Notes under the pieces: generated by a model
The model's database searches: none
The model's input: the letters and a program-made list of their open reading frames with translations, nothing else
Told to the model about the DNA's origin: nothing
Made by a program: the position numbers and the translations under genes
Origin: Prevotella sp.
GTDB taxonomy: Bacteria; Bacteroidota; Bacteroidia; Bacteroidales; Bacteroidaceae
Direction: 5' to 3'
Assembly: GCA_017471245.1 (NCBI GenBank)
Contig: JAFUVB010000030.1
Coordinates: 1 to 64,000, forward strand
Length of the DNA: 64,000 nucleotides
In this document: positions 60,628 through 64,000 of the stretch, piece after piece
How positions within the stretch are numbered: the first letter of the stretch is position 1
Layout of the letters: the number at the start of each line of letters is the position of its first letter

Positions 60628-63180
60628 ATGCAATTATCAGAACTCAACACAGGAGAAAAAGGTGTTATCGTAAAGGTATCAGGACACGGCGGATTCCGTA
60701 AGCGCATCATTGAGATGGGATTCATCAAGGGGAAAACGGTTGAAGTGCTGCTGAATGCGCCTTTACAGGATCCGGTGAAATACCGTATCATGGGATATGA
60801 GGTTTCATTGCGCCATAGCGAAGCTGAACAGATAGAAGTAATCTCTATCGAAGAAGCAAAGCAGATGGAGCGCGAGGAACGGCAATCGGCAAATACTTCA
60901 GAAATAATCAACAGCAGCGACATTGACGAACAGCCACTTACCGACAAGCAACTGCGAAAGGCTGCCATGAAAAAGCGACGTACCATCAACGTAGCTCTCG
61001 TAGGCAACCCCAATTGCGGCAAGACATCGCTCTTCAATTTTGCATCCGGAGCCCATGAGCGTGTGGGAAACTACAGCGGCGTAACGGTGGATGCAAAAGA
61101 AGGATATGCAGAATTCGAGGGGTATCGCTTCCATTTGGTAGACCTTCCCGGCACCTACAGCCTGTCTGCCTACTCACCCGAAGAGCTTTATGTTCGCAAG
61201 CAGATTGTTGAGAAAACGCCCGATATCATCATCAACGTTATCGACTCCAGCAACCTGGAGCGCAACTTGTATCTCACCACCCAGCTCATCGACATGCACT
61301 TGCGCATGGTTTGCGCCCTCAACATGTATGATGAAACGGAAAGAAGAGGTGACAATATCAACTACCAAAAGCTCGGTCAGCTGCTTGGAGTTCCGATGAT
61401 TCCCACCGTTTTCACCTCCGGACGTGGTGTTGACATGCTCTTCCACATCATTATTAATATGTATGAGGGAGTAGACTATATCGACAAAGAGGGTAATCTG
61501 AACCCTGAAGTGGCCGAGGAAATCAAGAATTGGCACGACGAATTCCATAAGAATGCCCCCACACAGGACCATGAAGAAGACTTTGCCAGCGGTCACCGCC
61601 CCAAGAACAGCGTATTCCGCCACATACACATCAACCACGGACAGTATATTGAAGAGGGAATCCTGGACATCCAGCGGCATCTCAAGGCCGACGATGGCAT
61701 ACGCCAGCGCTATTCCACCCGATATCTTGCCATCAAACTGCTGGAAATGGACAAGGACATTGAGCATTATGTCGCTGCAAAGCCTGGCGGTAAAGAGGCT
61801 TTGAAGGCTCGCGACCGCGCTGCAGCTATCATCAAGGAAGAGATGAAAGAAGACAGCGAGACGGCAATCATGGATGCCAAATACGGTTTCATCCATGGTG
61901 CACTCGAAGAAGCAGGCTATCAGACCGGCACTGCCAAAGATACATACCAGATGACTCATGCTCTCGATGCCATCATCACTCACAAATGGCTCGGGTTCCC
62001 GCTATTCTTCCTCTTCCTCTACTTGATGTTCGAAGTGACATTCACCCTGGGACAGTACCCGATGGACTGGATCGATGCTGGAGTAGGAGCACTTTCCGAC
62101 TGGATGAACAGCATTCTTCCCGATGGACCGGTAAAGGCGATGATTGTGGATGGTGCCATTGCCGGTGTGGGAGCTGTCATCATCTTCCTTCCGCAGATAC
62201 TAATTCTCTACACTTTCATATCATTCATGGAAGACAGCGGCTATATGGCTCGTGCCGCCTTCATCATGGACAAGCTCATGCACAAGATGGGAGTGCACGG
62301 AAAATCGTTCATTCCGCTGATTATGGGCTTCGGTTGCAACGTGCCTGCCGTGATGGCCACCAGAACCATTGAGAGCTATCGCAGCCGCCTCATCACCATG
62401 CTTGTGCTGCCGCTGATGAGCTGCTCTGCCCGGTTACCTATCTACATCATGATCGTCGGCACGTTTTTTGCCGTGAAATACCAGAGCACCATCATGATCC
62501 TGCTCTATGCCACAGGCATCTTGCTTGCAGTGTTGATGAGCCGGATTTTCAGTCGCTGGGTGGTGAAAGGTGAAGACACGCCCTTTGTGATGGAGCTCCC
62601 ACCCTACCGTTTCCCTACAGCCAAAGCCATCGTGCGCCACACATGGGAAAAGGGCAAGCAGTATCTGAAGAAGATGGGAGGCATCATTCTCGTTGCAAGC
62701 ATCATTGTATGGGCACTGGGATACTTCCCTCACGACGAGAGCATGCCCCGCCAGCAACAGCAGGAACAGAGCTACATAGGGCGAATCGGTAAGACCATCG
62801 AACCCGTGTTCCGTGCTCAAGGCTTCGACTGGAAGCTGGATGTAAGCCTCATTGCAGGTGTCGGGGCAAAGGAAATCGTCGCTTCCACCATGGGAGTGCT
62901 CTATGCCAACGACGAAGAAGTGGCCGACGACACCATCGACGACCAGAGTGAGCGTTATTCAAACCTGCGGAAGATGATGGAAGCCGACGGCATTACGCCG
63001 CTCATTGCCTTTGCCTATCTGCTGTTTGTATTGATATACTTCCCCTGCATAGCCACCATTGCAGCCATCAAGGGCGAAACGGGATCGTGGAAATGGGCAT
63101 TATTTGCCGCCTGCTACACCACGCTTCTTGCCTGGGTGGTATCTGCATTGTGCTATCAGATAGGACGGTTCATCATCTGA
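60628..63180 (+). CDS. feoB: Ferrous iron transporter FeoA-FeoB fusion
   Basis: An 850-residue Fe2+ importer of the inner membrane. The first ~75 residues are a FeoA SH3-like domain (MQLSELNTGEKGVIVKVSGH, EMGFIKGKTVEVLLN). A linker follows, then the FeoB G domain, with GNPNCGKTS from residue 126, VDLPGTYSLSAYSPEE and NMYDETERRG. A helical GDI region leads to the membrane core: two Gate motifs (YMARAAFIMDKLMHKMGVHG with GCNVPA, and VGAKEIVASTMGVLY). This FeoA-FeoB fusion is usual in Bacteroidales. The frame is open from 60508, but the start at 60628 fits the FeoA N terminus and the -7 box. Confidence 0.96.
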   Translation: MQLSELNTGEKGVIVKVSGHGGFRKRIIEMGFIKGKTVEVLLNAPLQDPVKYRIMGYEVSLRHSEAEQIEVISIEEAKQMEREERQSANTSEIINSSDIDEQPLTDKQLRKAAMKKRRTINVALVGNPNCGKTSLFNFASGAHERVGNYSGVTVDAKEGYAEFEGYRFHLVDLPGTYSLSAYSPEELYVRKQIVEKTPDIIINVIDSSNLERNLYLTTQLIDMHLRMVCALNMYDETERRGDNINYQKLGQLLGVPMIPTVFTSGRGVDMLFHIIINMYEGVDYIDKEGNLNPEVAEEIKNWHDEFHKNAPTQDHEEDFASGHRPKNSVFRHIHINHGQYIEEGILDIQRHLKADDGIRQRYSTRYLAIKLLEMDKDIEHYVAAKPGGKEALKARDRAAAIIKEEMKEDSETAIMDAKYGFIHGALEEAGYQTGTAKDTYQMTHALDAIITHKWLGFPLFFLFLYLMFEVTFTLGQYPMDWIDAGVGALSDWMNSILPDGPVKAMIVDGAIAGVGAVIIFLPQILILYTFISFMEDSGYMARAAFIMDKLMHKMGVHGKSFIPLIMGFGCNVPAVMATRTIESYRSRLITMLVLPLMSCSARLPIYIMIVGTFFAVKYQSTIMILLYATGILLAVLMSRIFSRWVVKGEDTPFVMELPPYRFPTAKAIVRHTWEKGKQYLKKMGGIILVASIIVWALGYFPHDESMPRQQQQEQSYIGRIGKTIEPVFRAQGFDWKLDVSLIAGVGAKEIVASTMGVLYANDEEVADDTIDDQSERYSNLRKMMEADGITPLIAFAYLLFVLIYFPCIATIAAIKGETGSWKWALFAACYTTLLAWVVSALCYQIGRFII

Positions 63181-63210
63181 CAACGGTTCCATGAACAGCC
63201 AAAACGAAAC

Positions 63211-63244
63211 AGCCATCGCCGATCATCATCAATTGGCGATGGCT
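63211..63244. terminator. Hairpin between convergent feoAB and purF
   Basis: AGCCATCGCC (63211-63220) pairs with GGCGATGGCT (63235-63244) over a 14-base loop. T content after it is modest on both strands. Confidence 0.6.
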
Positions 63245-63270
63245 GCTTCACTATATTGATGCAACGATGA

Positions 63271-64000
63271 CTACTCCTCAGCCTCCTTCTCCTCACTGAA
63301 GAAGTAGCTGCTTCCGTCGAAACAGTGCGTACAAACCTTGCACTTGGGCATGCCCAGGGCTTTTATCAGCGTTTCAATCTTACTGAACTTCACGCTGCTC
63401 AGACCGAGCCGCCTGCCTATTTCCTCCACCATGCGCTTGTATTCAGGACTGTCGGTGGTGGCATACTTGTCAAGGTTCTTGTTTGGGTCGCCTTCAAAGT
63501 CCTGTATGATGCGGCGTGTGATCAGCTCAAGGTCGCTCTTCGATGCCGTGAAACCGATGAAGGGGCATCCGTAAACCAGCGGCGGACAGGATATACGGGC
63601 ATGCACTTCCTTTGCTCCATACTCAAAGAACGTTCTCACATTGTCGCGCAGCTGAGTGCCTCTCACGATGGAATCGTCGCAGAAAACCACGCGCTGACCT
63701 TCGAGCAACGCCTTGTTGGGTATCAGTTTCATCTTCGCCACCAAGTCGCGCCTACTTTGGTTGCCAGGAGTGAAGCTGCGCGGCCATGTGGGAGTATACT
63801 TCAGCACGGCACGCTTATAGGGTATGTCATGCCCTTTCGCATATCCTAATGCCATGCCCACACCTGAATCGGGAATGCCGCATACGCAGTCGGCCTCGGT
63901 ATCGTCGTCGCTGCCGATTACCTCACCAAGATGTTCCCTCACGAACTCGGTATTCACGCCCTCATAGTTGCTGGCAGGAAAACCGTAATACACCCAAAGG
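63271..64000 (-). CDS. purF: Amidophosphoribosyltransferase (PurF), C-terminal part only
   Basis: The open frame runs off the right edge of the window, so only the 3' ~243 codons are visible. They cover the phosphoribosyltransferase domain: VVFCDDSIVRGTQLRDNV is the PRPP-binding loop, preceded by ADCVCGIPDSGVGMALGY and RSFTPGNQSRRDLVAKMK. Cys in KCKVCTHCFDG near the end may bind a metal or cluster (inference). PurF catalyses the first committed step of purine synthesis, PRPP plus glutamine to phosphoribosylamine. The glutaminase N-terminal half lies beyond base 64000. Confidence 0.9.
   Translation of the reverse strand, partial: LWVYYGFPASNYEGVNTEFVREHLGEVIGSDDDTEADCVCGIPDSGVGMALGYAKGHDIPYKRAVLKYTPTWPRSFTPGNQSRRDLVAKMKLIPNKALLEGQRVVFCDDSIVRGTQLRDNVRTFFEYGAKEVHARISCPPLVYGCPFIGFTASKSDLELITRRIIQDFEGDPNKNLDKYATTDSPEYKRMVEEIGRRLGLSSVKFSKIETLIKALGMPKCKVCTHCFDGSSYFFSEEKEAEE

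Noticed and set aside
61174..61983. 269-codon open frame opposite feoB
   Set aside because: Antisense to the conserved G domain and linker of FeoB; composition is that of a reverse frame.

Overview
The window reads as a chromosomal segment of a Bacteroidales bacterium, most likely Prevotella or a close relative (inference). The evidence is the promoter grammar, a TTTG box, 19-21 bp, then TAnnTTTG, found upstream of at least fifteen genes on both strands. The gene content agrees: the short primary sigma factor, Rho with a large disordered insert, the Bacteroidetes omega-like Rpb6 protein, DUF4293, DUF4468, DUF4861, a DUF4105/Lnb protein, a FeoA-FeoB fusion, GldB/GldE relatives, a Porin_10 protein and many lipoproteins. 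No rRNA, CRISPR array, phage or recognisable insertion sequence is present. Most of the window is ordinary core genome.

Layout. 0.3-8.3 kb: ECF sigma factor, htpG, rho, tRNA-Arg(TCT), an alanine-rich lipoprotein, and a bamD - omega-like - DUF4293 operon. 8.3-20.8 kb: uvrB, an envelope operon (DUF4468, 60-residue membrane protein, porin), an aminotransferase plus FtsX-type permease, two tandem acyl-CoA synthetase paralogues behind a doubled operator-like dyad, and a Crp/Fnr regulator. 20.8-28.4 kb: lepA, a DegP/HtrA protease, primary sigma factor rpoD, then a compact run of a secreted lysine-rich protein, HprK-like kinase, S24/S26-type peptidase and PqqD-like protein that resembles a peptide-modification cassette. 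28.4-35.5 kb (minus strand): dipeptidyl peptidase IV, DUF4861, and iorA-iorB-aminotransferase for aryl-pyruvate/aryl-acetate chemistry. 35.6-47.2 kb: radical SAM protein, GldB-like lipoprotein, second DUF4861 protein, phytase-like esterase, reverse rubrerythrin, pfkA, nhaD, polysaccharide flippase and two glycosyltransferases. 47.8-53.4 kb: an envelope operon (OMP, lptC, CBS-domain membrane protein, ppiD). 53.5-64 kb: Lnb-like protein with a degenerate alkaline-phosphatase-fold partner, secA, an orphan ABC ATPase, feoAB, and the 3' part of purF.

The most unusual signal is in the intergenic DNA. At least nine short tandem arrays in eight intergenic regions have different unit sequences but the same period of 22 bp, read directly from the coordinates. 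Five belong to, or are built on, a CATAGGTTTT-type core; the others are unrelated in sequence yet keep the 22-bp step, sometimes as a 44-bp two-unit repeat. They run into gene ends (one supplies a stop codon), flip orientation to make a long hairpin, and in one case lie between a tRNA and its terminator. A second family is a roughly 260-bp inverted-repeat element with 70-95 bp arms built on 12-bp GTAACGCAGCAG repeats. It is present twice in full and once cut by the window start. I cannot say what either family does.
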